Notes: generated by a model from the letters alone, not told the origin. A stretch of 32,468 nt of DNA from an uncultured Lachnospiraceae bacterium (GCA_910583815.1 CAJTZB010000003.1:1-32468); one strand, 5' to 3'; positions 5,307-14,757 are shown, counted from the first letter of the stretch. Translations and numbers: made by a program.

Positions 5307-8189
5307 ATGAAGAAAAAGAAAATATGGATAGCGGTTGCGGCAATTGCAGTCCTAGCCGTCATCGTCGTGTTTGTCACCAGAAATAACGGCAGTTCTCCGA
5401 ATCTGGGGGATCAGAACGTATCAGCATCTCCATACGAAGAAACTTATATGGCCTATCTGAACGAACACGGTTATGATGGAACAGGGGAGCCTGCTTATGC
5501 TTCTGCAGAAATTCCGATTGATTTGAACCGTTTTACGGCTTCGCAGGAAATGAATGCCAGCTTTGCAGATGGAAAGCTTTCCACCAGTGAAGAAGGCAAA
5601 ATTACATGGAGCTTTCAGGTAGAAGAAGAAGGCTTCTATCATTTGAGGCTTTCCTATATTCCGATTGCCGGGACTACATCAGACATACAGAGACGTATTT
5701 TGATTGATGGTATACAGTGTTATGAGGGACTTTCTCAAGTAGTACTGAAGCGCCGCTATCAGGATGAAGAGATTAAAGTAAAAAATGACAATGAAATCCG
5801 TCCTTCTTCTGCAGAAGTGTTTACGGAATCGACAGTATATGTAGAGGACTATAACCGCAGAACCGGAGATCCGTTCTTGTTTTATCTGACAAAAGGGGAG
5901 CATACTCTGACAATAGAATCAGCGAAGGAAGCGGTTGCGTATACAGACATTACTTTTACCCATAAAGAAAAAGAGCGTGCTTATGCCGAAACAATCGAAG
6001 AGTTAAAGAGTAAGTACCCTGTTTATACAGGAGATGTAATGATTGGGCAGGCAGAGCGCAGAGACGGCATTACGACAGACATCACAAAGAGTTCTTCTTC
6101 TATCAATATCAAGAAAAATTATTCTGACGCAAACAATATGCCGTATCATCCGTACCACATCATTTACAATACGATCGGCGGTGACAGCTTTAAGACATCC
6201 GGCGATTTTATCACATGGGAAGTAGAAGTGCCGCAAGAGGGCTTGTATGCACTGACTTTCAAAGGCCGACAGGCACAGAACAGAGGTGTTACTTCTTACC
6301 GCCGTATGTATATAAACGGAGAAGTTCCATATGCAGAAATGAATGAGCTGTCATTTGGCTATGAGAGCGATATGGTAAATTATACGGTTTCTGATGATAA
6401 TGGGGCACCTTATTTATTCCATTTCAAAGAAGGAAAAAATACGATCACGCTGGAAGTCGTACTTGGTGCATTTGGCGGCGTGCTGACAGAAATTGAAGAA
6501 AGCATGTATAACTTAAACCAGCTGTACTTGAAGACAATTCAGCTGACCGGTCAGGTTCCGAGCCAGTATATTGACTATGAAGTGGAAAAGAAGGTTCCGG
6601 GATTTGTAGAGATTTTAGCGTCTGAGAGTGTGCGCCTGACAAACGTATGTAACGAGATGGTTCGTATTACTGGTGAGAAAGGCGAAAATACAGCGTTGCT
6701 GGAAAAGATGGCAATTGAAGCAAAGAAGCTGTCAGAAGATCCGGAAAGTGTTATCAAAGAGCTGAACCAGTGGAAGAGCAATATTGCAGCACTTGGTACA
6801 TGGATTGTTACAATTTCCGAAATGCCGCTGGAGCTGGACTGCATTATGCTTTCTGCAGAGGATGCCAAGCTCCCAAATGCGAATGCAGGCTTTTTTAAGA
6901 GCGCATGGAACGGTATCTGCCGCTTTTTCGCATCTTTCTTTGTAAAGACAAATGAAGTGACAAGTGACAGTGATACAGGCAAAAAGGGTGAGACTTTGAC
7001 AGTCTGGATGGTTTCTTCTGGTAAGGAACAGGCTCAGATTCTCCAGAATATGATTGATGAAATGTTTACTCCGAATTATGACATCCCGGTAAAGCTGCAG
7101 CTGATTCCGCTTGATGTTGTACTGCGTGCAGCATTGACTGGAAATGGGCCGGATGTTCTGGTAGGTTTAAACCAGGCAACACTTGCTGACTTTGCAATGC
7201 GTAATGCACTCGTGGATTTGAGCAAGTTGGATGATTTTGCAGAGGAAGCAGCTCGTTATTTCCAGAGTGCAATTACTGGAGCAAGCTATCTGGATGGCGT
7301 ATTCGGCCTTGCAGAGCAGCAGACCTTTATGATGACGTTCTACCGAAGCGATATTTTAGAAGAGCTTGGGGCAGAAGTACCAAAAACATGGGGTGACGTA
7401 AAAGAACTGATTCCGCTTCTGCAGAGAAATAATTATGATTTTTATATGCCAAAGACAGAAATCTATTCCTCTATGGTATTTCAGTATGGCGGAGATTTCT
7501 ATCTTGGAACGGGAAGAGATTATGGTATTGCTTCCGGACTTGCAAGCGATGCAGCAATGCAGGCATTCAAGGATTTGACGGATTTCTTTACCGCTTATAA
7601 GCTGCAGGTATCTGTTGACTTCCCGAACCGTTTCCGTACCGGAGAAATGCCGGTTGGTATTACGACCTATACGACATTCTGTAATTTGGAAATATTCGCA
7701 CCAGAAATCAAGGGACTCTGGTCATTTGCTCCGTTCCCAGGAACAGTACAGGAAGATGGGACGATTGACAACACATTTGTGACTGATACTGTGCAGAGCG
7801 TTATTATGAAAAACTGTGACAACATAGACGATGCATGGGCATTCCTGCGCTGGTGGACCGGTACTGAGACACAGCTCCAGTATGCCAATACTGTAGAGGC
7901 TGTAATGGGTACTGCAGCAAGATACCCTGCAGCAGACAAAGCAGTGTTGCAGCAGCTTCCTTGGAGCAGCGGCGAATACCGCAACCTGGTTGCACAGATG
8001 GAAAGCACAAAAGGCATTCCGGCAGTGCCAGGAAGCTATATGGCAACCAGAATGGTATCATATTCATTTGATGATGTTGTAGCAAATTCTTCTAATCCAA
8101 GAGAGACACTTTACTTGAATATGAAGGCAATTGATAAAGAGTTGACAAAGAAACGTGCCGAGTTTTCCTTAGACACGGAAACGAAGTAG
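5307..8189 (+). CDS. Membrane-anchored fusion: duplicated carbohydrate-binding-like modules plus solute-binding domain
   Basis: A 960-residue extracytoplasmic protein. The start MKKKKIW follows AAGGAGAGG; the longer frame from 5220 would run through the terminator hairpin. Residues 6-24 are a hydrophobic anchor with no lipobox, so it is tethered by a transmembrane segment. Two similar beta-sandwich-like modules follow at about 69-220 and 265-385: both contain ITW(S/E) ... EG(F/L)Y, then RR(I/M)..I(D/N)G, then P(F/Y)LF followed by KG(E/K)(H/N)T(L/I)T(L/I)E. Such modules resemble carbohydrate-binding or CBM6-like domains. A helical stretch fills 435-545. Residues 560-950 form a family 1 solute-binding domain (TLTVWMVSSGKEQAQILQ, GNGPDVLVGLNQA, WAFLRWWTGTETQLQYAN). 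It lies 13 bases before the first permease, so it probably feeds one of the permease pairs. Sugar ligand unknown. Confidence 0.8.
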   Translation: MKKKKIWIAVAAIAVLAVIVVFVTRNNGSSPNLGDQNVSASPYEETYMAYLNEHGYDGTGEPAYASAEIPIDLNRFTASQEMNASFADGKLSTSEEGKITWSFQVEEEGFYHLRLSYIPIAGTTSDIQRRILIDGIQCYEGLSQVVLKRRYQDEEIKVKNDNEIRPSSAEVFTESTVYVEDYNRRTGDPFLFYLTKGEHTLTIESAKEAVAYTDITFTHKEKERAYAETIEELKSKYPVYTGDVMIGQAERRDGITTDITKSSSSINIKKNYSDANNMPYHPYHIIYNTIGGDSFKTSGDFITWEVEVPQEGLYALTFKGRQAQNRGVTSYRRMYINGEVPYAEMNELSFGYESDMVNYTVSDDNGAPYLFHFKEGKNTITLEVVLGAFGGVLTEIEESMYNLNQLYLKTIQLTGQVPSQYIDYEVEKKVPGFVEILASESVRLTNVCNEMVRITGEKGENTALLEKMAIEAKKLSEDPESVIKELNQWKSNIAALGTWIVTISEMPLELDCIMLSAEDAKLPNANAGFFKSAWNGICRFFASFFVKTNEVTSDSDTGKKGETLTVWMVSSGKEQAQILQNMIDEMFTPNYDIPVKLQLIPLDVVLRAALTGNGPDVLVGLNQATLADFAMRNALVDLSKLDDFAEEAARYFQSAITGASYLDGVFGLAEQQTFMMTFYRSDILEELGAEVPKTWGDVKELIPLLQRNNYDFYMPKTEIYSSMVFQYGGDFYLGTGRDYGIASGLASDAAMQAFKDLTDFFTAYKLQVSVDFPNRFRTGEMPVGITTYTTFCNLEIFAPEIKGLWSFAPFPGTVQEDGTIDNTFVTDTVQSVIMKNCDNIDDAWAFLRWWTGTETQLQYANTVEAVMGTAARYPAADKAVLQQLPWSSGEYRNLVAQMESTKGIPAVPGSYMATRMVSYSFDDVVANSSNPRETLYLNMKAIDKELTKKRAEFSLDTETK

Positions 8190-8202
8190 AAGGAGGGACA
8201 TC

Positions 8203-9105
8203 ATGAAAAAAGGAAAAGAACCTTTCTCCGTTGTATGGAGAAAGCATAGAAGCAAATATCTGATGATTGCTCCGTTTGGGCTTATATTTATCCTGTTTAC
8301 CTTCCTTCCGGTTGCCATTTCCATGATTTTAAGCTTTACTTCCTTTAACATGGCGGAAATGCCGAAGTTTATCGGATTCAAGAACTACATAGATCTGATT
8401 GTGCAGGATGATATTTTCCTGATTGCGGTAAAGAATACATTTGTATTGGCGCTTGTTACGGGTCCTCTAAGCTATATCATGTGTTTTTTGTTTGCATGGC
8501 TGATTAATGAACTGCCGCCAGTACCGCGTGCTATCATGACTTTGGTCTTTTATGCACCGTCGATTTCCGGCAATGCTTACTTGATCTGGAAGCTGATTTT
8601 CTCTTCTGATACATATGGTTATGCCAATGCATGGCTGATGAAGCTTGGCATTACAAACGAAGCAATTTTGTGGTTCTCCACAGCAAAATATATTTTGCCG
8701 ATTTTAATTGTCGTGCAGCTGTGGTTAAGCCTTGGTGTCAGCTTCCTGTCGTTTATCGCAGGATTGCAGACGGTAGACCGTTCGCTGTATGAAGCAGCAG
8801 CAGTAGAAGGCATCAAGAACCGCTGGCAGGAGCTTTGGTACATTACTCTTCCGTCCATGAAGCCTCAGCTGATGTTCGGTGCGGTAATGCAGATTACAAA
8901 CTCCCTGTCTATTTCCTCCATTTCCATTGACCTTGTTGGATTTCCTTCCATCGAGTACGCAGGTCATACAATTCTGACGCACTTACATGACTTTGGTTAT
9001 GTCCGTTACGAAATGGGTTATGCATGTACCATTGCAGTTATCCTGTTCTTCATTATGATGCTTTGTAACGTGCTTGTTCAGAAGCTGCTGCGTAAGCTCG
9101 GCTAG
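8203..9105 (+). CDS. Carbohydrate ABC transporter permease, MalF-type (pair 1)
   Basis: A 300-residue inner membrane protein with about six transmembrane segments, the first at roughly 18-42. The cytoplasmic EAA loop, which docks onto the ATPase, is visible as YEAAAVEGIKNRWQELWYIT followed by LPSMKP. This belongs to the CUT1 sugar importer family, and it lacks the long periplasmic insertion of E. coli MalF. Start supported by GAAGGAGGG. The gene begins 13 bases after the binding-protein fusion and is followed 40 bases later by its partner permease. No ATP-binding subunit is encoded in the window, so a shared MsmX-like ATPase elsewhere is assumed. Confidence 0.92.
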   Translation: MKKGKEPFSVVWRKHRSKYLMIAPFGLIFILFTFLPVAISMILSFTSFNMAEMPKFIGFKNYIDLIVQDDIFLIAVKNTFVLALVTGPLSYIMCFLFAWLINELPPVPRAIMTLVFYAPSISGNAYLIWKLIFSSDTYGYANAWLMKLGITNEAILWFSTAKYILPILIVVQLWLSLGVSFLSFIAGLQTVDRSLYEAAAVEGIKNRWQELWYITLPSMKPQLMFGAVMQITNSLSISSISIDLVGFPSIEYAGHTILTHLHDFGYVRYEMGYACTIAVILFFIMMLCNVLVQKLLRKLG

Positions 9106-9145
9106 TCTGTGGACTGCCTGAAAAAGAAAGGGAGGTAATAGAAAG

Positions 9146-10036
9146 GTGAGGAAATTGTTTTATGCCATTCGGCATTATTTGAAAATGCGAAAAATCAGAA
9201 GGCGCAACCGAAGCCTTGGAGTAGATATTGCTCTTATCATTATCCTCGGTGCTTTCGGATTATTCAGCTTGTATCCTTTGATTTATATTATTGTCAGCGC
9301 GTTTAAGCCAATGAGTGAAGTGTTTATTTTCCCACCAAGGCTTGTGGTAGAAAACCCGACGCTCAATAACTTTTTTGACCTTGGTTTTATCATTGAAGAA
9401 TTTGATATTCCGTTTTCAAGATACGCGTTCAATACGCTTATCATCACAGGGCTCGGAACTGCAGGAACCGTGCTGCTTGGCTCTATGGCGGCATTCCCTC
9501 TTGCAAAATACGAATTTCCGGGTTCCAAACTGATGTCCAATATTATCGTATATGCCTTGATGTTCAGCAGCTCGGTAACGGCAATCCCGAACTACTTTAT
9601 CATGAGCGCAATGAACCTGATTGATACGATCTGGGCAGTAATCCTTCCGGCAGTCGGCGGAACACTCGGCCTGTACCTGATGAAAAACTTCATGGTGCAG
9701 ATACCGGATGAACTTTTAGAGGCAGCGAAAATTGACGGTGCCGGAGAGTTCCAGACATTTTTCAAAACGGTGATGCCGCTTTGTAAACCGGCATGGATTA
9801 CATTGATTATCCTTTCCTTCCAGAGCATGTGGGGAACCACCGGCGGCGTGTTTATCTATTCGGAGGAATGGAAGCCTTTAAGCTACGTGTTGTCACAGAT
9901 TGTCAGCTCCGGTATTTCCAGAACCGGTGTGTCCTCGGCAGTCTCCTTGATTATGCTGGTAGTGCCTGTTACCGTGTTCGTTATTTCTCAGAGTAACGTC
10001 CTCGAAACAATGGCAACCTCCGGTATGAAAGGTTAG
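9146..10036 (+). CDS. Carbohydrate ABC transporter permease, MalG-type (pair 1)
   Basis: A 296-residue inner membrane permease with about six transmembrane segments after a basic N-terminus rich in Arg. The EAA loop reads LLEAAKIDGAGEFQTFFKTV followed by MPLCKP. The start is a GTG: GGGAGG lies ten bases upstream and no ATG in this frame sits at a suitable distance. It forms a heterodimer with the product of 8203-9105 in CUT1 transporters. The next gene begins ten bases after its stop, in the same operon. Confidence 0.92.
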   Translation: MRKLFYAIRHYLKMRKIRRRNRSLGVDIALIIILGAFGLFSLYPLIYIIVSAFKPMSEVFIFPPRLVVENPTLNNFFDLGFIIEEFDIPFSRYAFNTLIITGLGTAGTVLLGSMAAFPLAKYEFPGSKLMSNIIVYALMFSSSVTAIPNYFIMSAMNLIDTIWAVILPAVGGTLGLYLMKNFMVQIPDELLEAAKIDGAGEFQTFFKTVMPLCKPAWITLIILSFQSMWGTTGGVFIYSEEWKPLSYVLSQIVSSGISRTGVSSAVSLIMLVVPVTVFVISQSNVLETMATSGMKG

Positions 10037-10046
10037 GAGGGATGAT

Positions 10047-11525
10047 ATGAGAAAACACATAGGTAAACGTATTATAGCTGCAGCATTATGCTGTCTTGTA
10101 GGAGTCACCTCTGCGCCGCTTATGGAACTTCATGCTGCAGACGGAAGCAGCTATGAATATGATGGTTATATTTATGATTTCTGGGGAAACAGCCAGGAAT
10201 GTCCGGCGGCGTTTTCACTGGGCGGAATTATTGACAGCAGTTCTATGGAGTCATTTAATTTTGGAAGTGTTGATGATGTTTCTACAAGCCGTGATGGAAG
10301 AATCTTTCTGGCAGATAAAACAAATGGGCGTGTCAATGTCTTTGATTCTTTTGGGAAATTTATGGTTTCCATCAGAGTGCTGCGTACACAGGAAGGAAAG
10401 ATTGCATTAAATGAAGACGGTTCTCAGGTAACATTGTCCGCGCCGACCGGAACCTACTATCATGACAAAAACAACGAACTTTATATTGCAGATTCCGGCA
10501 ACCGGAAGGTGTTTGTGTTAGATGGGGAGAATTTCCAGCTAAAACGGACTATTGGTACGCCGGAAAACCTTTCAGGCGTGACGGAATATATCCCAAGTAA
10601 AATTACCGTTGACATGGCAGACCGTATCTATATCGTCGTGCAGTCAAGCTATGAAGGAATTATTGAGTTAAATGAGGATGGGACATTTTCAAGATATTTT
10701 GGTGTAAACGTTCCAGGAATTAACCTGCTGGATTTCTTCTGGAAGTCGCTTGCAACAGATGCGCAGAAGGAGAAAATGGGAAAAACCTACGCACCGGCGT
10801 TCACTAATGTGACAATGGACTCTGAAGGCTTTGTCTATGCAGTGACCAATGACTCTGCGGCAGTGGACAGTGTATTCCGCTTAAACTCCAAAGGCGAGAA
10901 CGTGCTTCGGGAAATGGGATTTCCTGTTATCGGCGATTTGAATATTATGAATGGTAAAGCAAGTTCATTCATTGATGTTGCAGTGACCGATTATGGGGTA
11001 TATGCTGCGTTGGATTCTACGAAAGGCCGTATTTTCCTGTATGATTTTGATGGGCAGATTTTAAATATTTTTGGCGGCTACGGAAAAATCAAAGGGCAGT
11101 TCTCAAATCCTACTTCGCTTGCATGGTGCGGCTACAACCTGATTGTGACGGATACCGACCTGCGTTGTGCCTACATTTTAACACCGACGGAGTTTGGTGA
11201 TGTTGCTCTTCGTGCCAGTGAAGCTTATTACAACGGCAACTGGGATCAGGCGACCGAGCTATTCCATGAATGTATCCGTTGGAACAGCAACTATGAAGTA
11301 GCTTATACCGGAATCGGAAAGAACCATCTGATGAAGGATGAATATAAGGAAGCAATGTACTACTTTAAGCTTGGAAATGCAAGGGCTTATTACTCAGATG
11401 CTTATAACGGATACCGCGGAGAGATGATACGTAACAACTTCTGGGTGATTGCGGTTCTCTTTGTAGTATTGATAACGGCACTCGTGGTATCGGAAGTACG
11501 GTATCATAAGAAAAATAAAATCTAG
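10047..11525 (+). CDS. Secreted NHL-type beta-propeller with TPR and C-terminal membrane anchor
   Basis: A 492-residue protein. Residues 1-31 form a signal peptide ending near LHAADG. Residues 60-370 contain repeated blade-like units typical of NHL propellers: DVSTSRDGRIFLADKTNGRV, NNELYIADSGNRKVFVLDG, DMADRIYIV, MDSEGFVYAVTN, DYGVYAALDSTKGRIFLYD. Residues 390-455 look like two tetratricopeptide repeats (ASEAYYNGNWDQATELFHEC, then AYTGIGKNHLMKDEYKEAMY). Residues 465-483 are a transmembrane helix followed by a basic tail, placing the propeller and TPR outside the cell and the C-terminus inside. NHL propellers bind proteins, RNA or glycans; no catalytic residues are evident. Its place between permeases and the YIP1 gene suggests a scaffold or a glycan-contacting role in the import complex. 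This is inference. Confidence 0.78.
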   Translation: MRKHIGKRIIAAALCCLVGVTSAPLMELHAADGSSYEYDGYIYDFWGNSQECPAAFSLGGIIDSSSMESFNFGSVDDVSTSRDGRIFLADKTNGRVNVFDSFGKFMVSIRVLRTQEGKIALNEDGSQVTLSAPTGTYYHDKNNELYIADSGNRKVFVLDGENFQLKRTIGTPENLSGVTEYIPSKITVDMADRIYIVVQSSYEGIIELNEDGTFSRYFGVNVPGINLLDFFWKSLATDAQKEKMGKTYAPAFTNVTMDSEGFVYAVTNDSAAVDSVFRLNSKGENVLREMGFPVIGDLNIMNGKASSFIDVAVTDYGVYAALDSTKGRIFLYDFDGQILNIFGGYGKIKGQFSNPTSLAWCGYNLIVTDTDLRCAYILTPTEFGDVALRASEAYYNGNWDQATELFHECIRWNSNYEVAYTGIGKNHLMKDEYKEAMYYFKLGNARAYYSDAYNGYRGEMIRNNFWVIAVLFVVLITALVVSEVRYHKKNKI

Positions 11526-11539
11526 GAGGAGGAACGGCT

Positions 11540-12157
11540 ATGTCAGAGAAAGTAAAATACATAAAGTATTGTGTGTTCCATCCTTTTGATGGATTTTATG
11601 AAGCAAAGAACCGTGGGAGAGGCAGCCTGATTGCTGCAACAGTCCTGCTCTGCCTATATGGAATTCTGCAATGTGTCAAGGTGCAGTATACAGGATTTAT
11701 CATGAACCTGAACCATATCACTCGTATGAACAGCGTGACGATTTTCATTTCCTCACTGAGCGTAATGCTTTTGTTTGTTATCAGCAACTGGACAACGACA
11801 ACGCTGTTTGAGGGGAAGGGAAAGCTAAAGCATATTTATATGGTAACCTGCTATTCCCTGCTTCCGATAATTTTTATTGATACGATTGTTGTTTTTGCGA
11901 GTAACTTTGTTATTTCTGAGGAAACGGTTATTCTGACTGCGCTTAGCACAATGGGAATGGTCTGGTTCTGTTTCCTGATTGTGACAGGGCTTTGTACGAT
12001 TCACGAATTCAGTCTGGCAAAGACATTGGTGACATTGGTTGTTACGGCATTTGCAGCATTGATTATTTTGTTCCTTGGAGTTTTGTTTTTATCGCTTCTT
12101 GAGCAGATGTTCCAGTTCCTCTATATCTTCATTAAGGAACTGATGCGGCGGATTTAG
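11540..12157 (+). CDS. YIP1-family multi-spanning membrane protein
   Basis: A 205-residue membrane protein with about five predicted transmembrane segments. The opening FHPFDGFYEAKNRGRGS is the usual entry to bacterial Yip1-domain proteins (a conserved HP.DgF.e.K segment before the first helix). The central SNWTTTTLFEGKGKLKHIYM with a following CYSLLPII segment also fits that family. The bacterial role of this family is not established; eukaryotic Yip1 proteins work in vesicle traffic but that gives no direct clue. The start follows AGGAGGA. It lies 14 bases after the propeller gene and 21 before the DUF5696 gene, which suggests that the three products work together. Confidence 0.75.
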   Translation: MSEKVKYIKYCVFHPFDGFYEAKNRGRGSLIAATVLLCLYGILQCVKVQYTGFIMNLNHITRMNSVTIFISSLSVMLLFVISNWTTTTLFEGKGKLKHIYMVTCYSLLPIIFIDTIVVFASNFVISEETVILTALSTMGMVWFCFLIVTGLCTIHEFSLAKTLVTLVVTAFAALIILFLGVLFLSLLEQMFQFLYIFIKELMRRI

Positions 12158-12178
12158 CAGCGGGAAGGAGAGGGCAGT

Positions 12179-14755
12179 ATGAAAAAGCTGGTTAAAATTA
12201 TAATTGCTGTTGCAGTTTCCATTGCGCTTCTTTGTCTGACGCTGTTTGTTATAAAGGTAGCAGGTGTCAATTCTGTCCGCAATACGGAAGGGGAAGCGAC
12301 AAAAGAAGTAGTTCCTGGGGAAGAAATTGCAATCGGCAGCAACAATGTCCTTGTGGCAGAGAATGGCGGCAAGGCACTTTATGTCAACCCTGCATCCTTA
12401 AACTTGATTGTGGAAGATAAGGCAACCGGTATAAGATGGTCTGCAATTGACCCACAGGGAAGTGATGCGGAAAAATCGCTGATTACAGTCAACTATATTG
12501 GTGATGACAATATTTTTACTGCATGGGATTCCTATAAATATTGTGTGGCAAATGAGAGCTACACATTGCAGAAAATAGAAAATGGTGTCCGCATCAATAT
12601 GAACATCAATGAAGGTGCGTCCGCAAGGTTTTATGAGTATATGCCTCAGAAGATGTCCGTTTCCAATTATGAAGAGGTATTCGTTGGAGGATTGGAACGT
12701 CTTGTAGAGGAAGGCACTCTCGAAAAGGCACAGGCAACAAAGTATAAGAATACGTTAAGCCTGATTTATAAGAGAAGCCGGGAAACCGAGTCTTATAATG
12801 TAAACTTTGTAGGGTCGCCGCCAAGAAGTGCGGTAACGCAGCTGATTGAACTGTCAAAGTTAGTTGGCTATACAACAGAAATGCTGCTTGGAGATGCAGA
12901 GGAGTTTGGTTTTGAAGTAGACTTTACAGAACCGGCGGTATTTGATATTACCTTAGATGCTGTATTGGAGAATGGGGAGTTGGTAGTCAGCCTTCCGGTG
13001 AAAAACATTATCAATGGAAATGACTTTTATACGCTTCAGAACATTGAGGTGCTGACCAATTTTTCACTTGTAAAATCAGAGAACGTGACCGAAGGTTACT
13101 TGTTCATACCGGATGGCGCAGGTGCCCTGATGAGGATGAATACATATGATTCCAAGGTGCCGGACTATGTCAGAGGTTTTTATGACAATGATTATTACAC
13201 GGACTATTATTACAAGCCAGAGTATGGTCAGGAACTGATGATGCCGTTGTTTGGAATGCTGTGCCTTGAGGGAACTGCAGAGCCATATGGCTTCCTTGGC
13301 ATTGTAGAAAACGGTGCGGATACTGCGTATGTAGAAGCGATGCTTGCTTCTGGCGGAGAAGATGGCGTAGGGCGTAAGTACAACAAAGTATATACAACCT
13401 ATGATGTTGCACAGTATGAATGGGTTCCGGTTTTTGGCGAGTACAGCGATAACCAGAGCAAATTCCTGTCAACTGCACCAAAGACAGAAGAAGATTATGT
13501 TCTTCGTTACCTGTTCTATACAGGAGAGGAAGTTTCCTATTACAATATGGCAAAGGACTATCAGAGCTATTTATGTAAAGGCTCGGTGCCAAACGTTTAT
13601 CCGGACAAAGCAGAGATGTTTTTAGAAGTTGTTGGAACACTTTCCTTAGAAGAGAGATTCCTTGGCATTCCATATGATACAAAATATTCAATGACGACCT
13701 ACAAAGAGCTTCTTGGAATTTTGGAGGATTTGGACGGCAGACATGCAAATATTGCTTACAAAGGCGTATTTGACGGCGGCATGAACCATAAGCTGATGAA
13801 CCGCGGCAAACTTGTCTCCAAGAACGGAAGCAAAAAGGATTTGGAAGCATTGATTGCAAAAGTAGAAGGGCTTTCGGATGATCTCTATATGGAAACCGAT
13901 TTCCTGAGAATATATGATACGAGTGGGAACGGCTACATGAAGATGCTGCATGGCCTACAGGATTATTCCAAGTCGGCAGTAGAGATTTATGGCTATTCTA
14001 CGGAGTTTGGAATGTTCCAGCAGATGACAAACCATTACCAGATGTTGTCTCCTAAGTATTTGGTAGACGTGGTAGGCGATTTTAAGAAGAATGTAAAAGA
14101 CAGCTACAACTACTATGTAAATGGAGTAGCAAACCAGTATTATGCTGATTATGGAACGAATTACATTTCTCCATATGAGGCGCAGAGGCTGGCAGGGCAG
14201 GCGCTTGGCGTATTGGCAGAGGACGGTTCCAAATTGGCGCTGCAGAATCCTCGTGCTGACAGGCTGACAAACGGAACAATTGCTGTGGATGTTTCCAGAG
14301 AGAGCAGCAACCTGAACTCATTCTATACCTCTATACCGTTCAGACAGCTTGTATTAAATGGTATGATGGAATATACGACAACAACTGCAAACAACAACAG
14401 CGACCCGGCAAAATATTATCTGATGCAGGCAATTGAAACAGGGGCGCAGCCGAAATTCACGGTTTCTGCAAAGAATGTGGATGCATTGAAAGACAGCACC
14501 TATTCCTATTATTTCTCTATACAGTATGAGTTTTTGAAGGACGATATCAAGATGGTGTATGATGCTTACGCAGAGGCAATGCAGGAAATTGGGACGGCAC
14601 AGATTGTAAACCACACAATGCTTGCACAGGACGTTTTCCTGACCGAATATGCAAACGGAACGAGAGTAGTTTCCAACTACACGCTGTATGAGTTTGATTA
14701 CAACGGAACTACAATAAAAGCGAATGATTATCTGATTCTGAAAGGAGGGAACTAG
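12179..14755 (+). CDS. DUF5696-type membrane-anchored extracellular protein
   Basis: An 858-residue protein with an N-terminal transmembrane anchor (about 5-28) and a large extracytoplasmic part. Start supported by GGAAGGAGAGG. Residues 40-330 are beta-rich (VLVAENGGKALYVNPASLNL, then KATGIRWSAIDPQG), like the first domain of many large glycosidases. Residues 500-760 show alternating helix and strand segments including YKELLGILEDLDGRHANIAY, DDLYMETDFLRIYD, IPFRQLVLNGMMEYT near 719 and LMQAIETGAQPKFTV near 748. I recognise this architecture as DUF5696, recalled without a search. The C-terminal DVFLTEYANGTRVVSNYTLY resembles the beta-sandwich that ends several TIM-barrel glycosidases, so a glycan-active role is possible, but I cannot identify catalytic residues. 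The next permease gene begins two bases after the stop. Confidence 0.68.
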   Translation: MKKLVKIIIAVAVSIALLCLTLFVIKVAGVNSVRNTEGEATKEVVPGEEIAIGSNNVLVAENGGKALYVNPASLNLIVEDKATGIRWSAIDPQGSDAEKSLITVNYIGDDNIFTAWDSYKYCVANESYTLQKIENGVRINMNINEGASARFYEYMPQKMSVSNYEEVFVGGLERLVEEGTLEKAQATKYKNTLSLIYKRSRETESYNVNFVGSPPRSAVTQLIELSKLVGYTTEMLLGDAEEFGFEVDFTEPAVFDITLDAVLENGELVVSLPVKNIINGNDFYTLQNIEVLTNFSLVKSENVTEGYLFIPDGAGALMRMNTYDSKVPDYVRGFYDNDYYTDYYYKPEYGQELMMPLFGMLCLEGTAEPYGFLGIVENGADTAYVEAMLASGGEDGVGRKYNKVYTTYDVAQYEWVPVFGEYSDNQSKFLSTAPKTEEDYVLRYLFYTGEEVSYYNMAKDYQSYLCKGSVPNVYPDKAEMFLEVVGTLSLEERFLGIPYDTKYSMTTYKELLGILEDLDGRHANIAYKGVFDGGMNHKLMNRGKLVSKNGSKKDLEALIAKVEGLSDDLYMETDFLRIYDTSGNGYMKMLHGLQDYSKSAVEIYGYSTEFGMFQQMTNHYQMLSPKYLVDVVGDFKKNVKDSYNYYVNGVANQYYADYGTNYISPYEAQRLAGQALGVLAEDGSKLALQNPRADRLTNGTIAVDVSRESSNLNSFYTSIPFRQLVLNGMMEYTTTTANNNSDPAKYYLMQAIETGAQPKFTVSAKNVDALKDSTYSYYFSIQYEFLKDDIKMVYDAYAEAMQEIGTAQIVNHTMLAQDVFLTEYANGTRVVSNYTLYEFDYNGTTIKANDYLILKGGN

Positions 14756-14757
14756 GC

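Noticed and set aside
13170..13859. Minus-strand open frame of 229 codons
   Set aside because: It lies wholly within the DUF5696 coding region and its composition (Cys, Ser, Leu, His rich) is typical of a codon-bias shadow.
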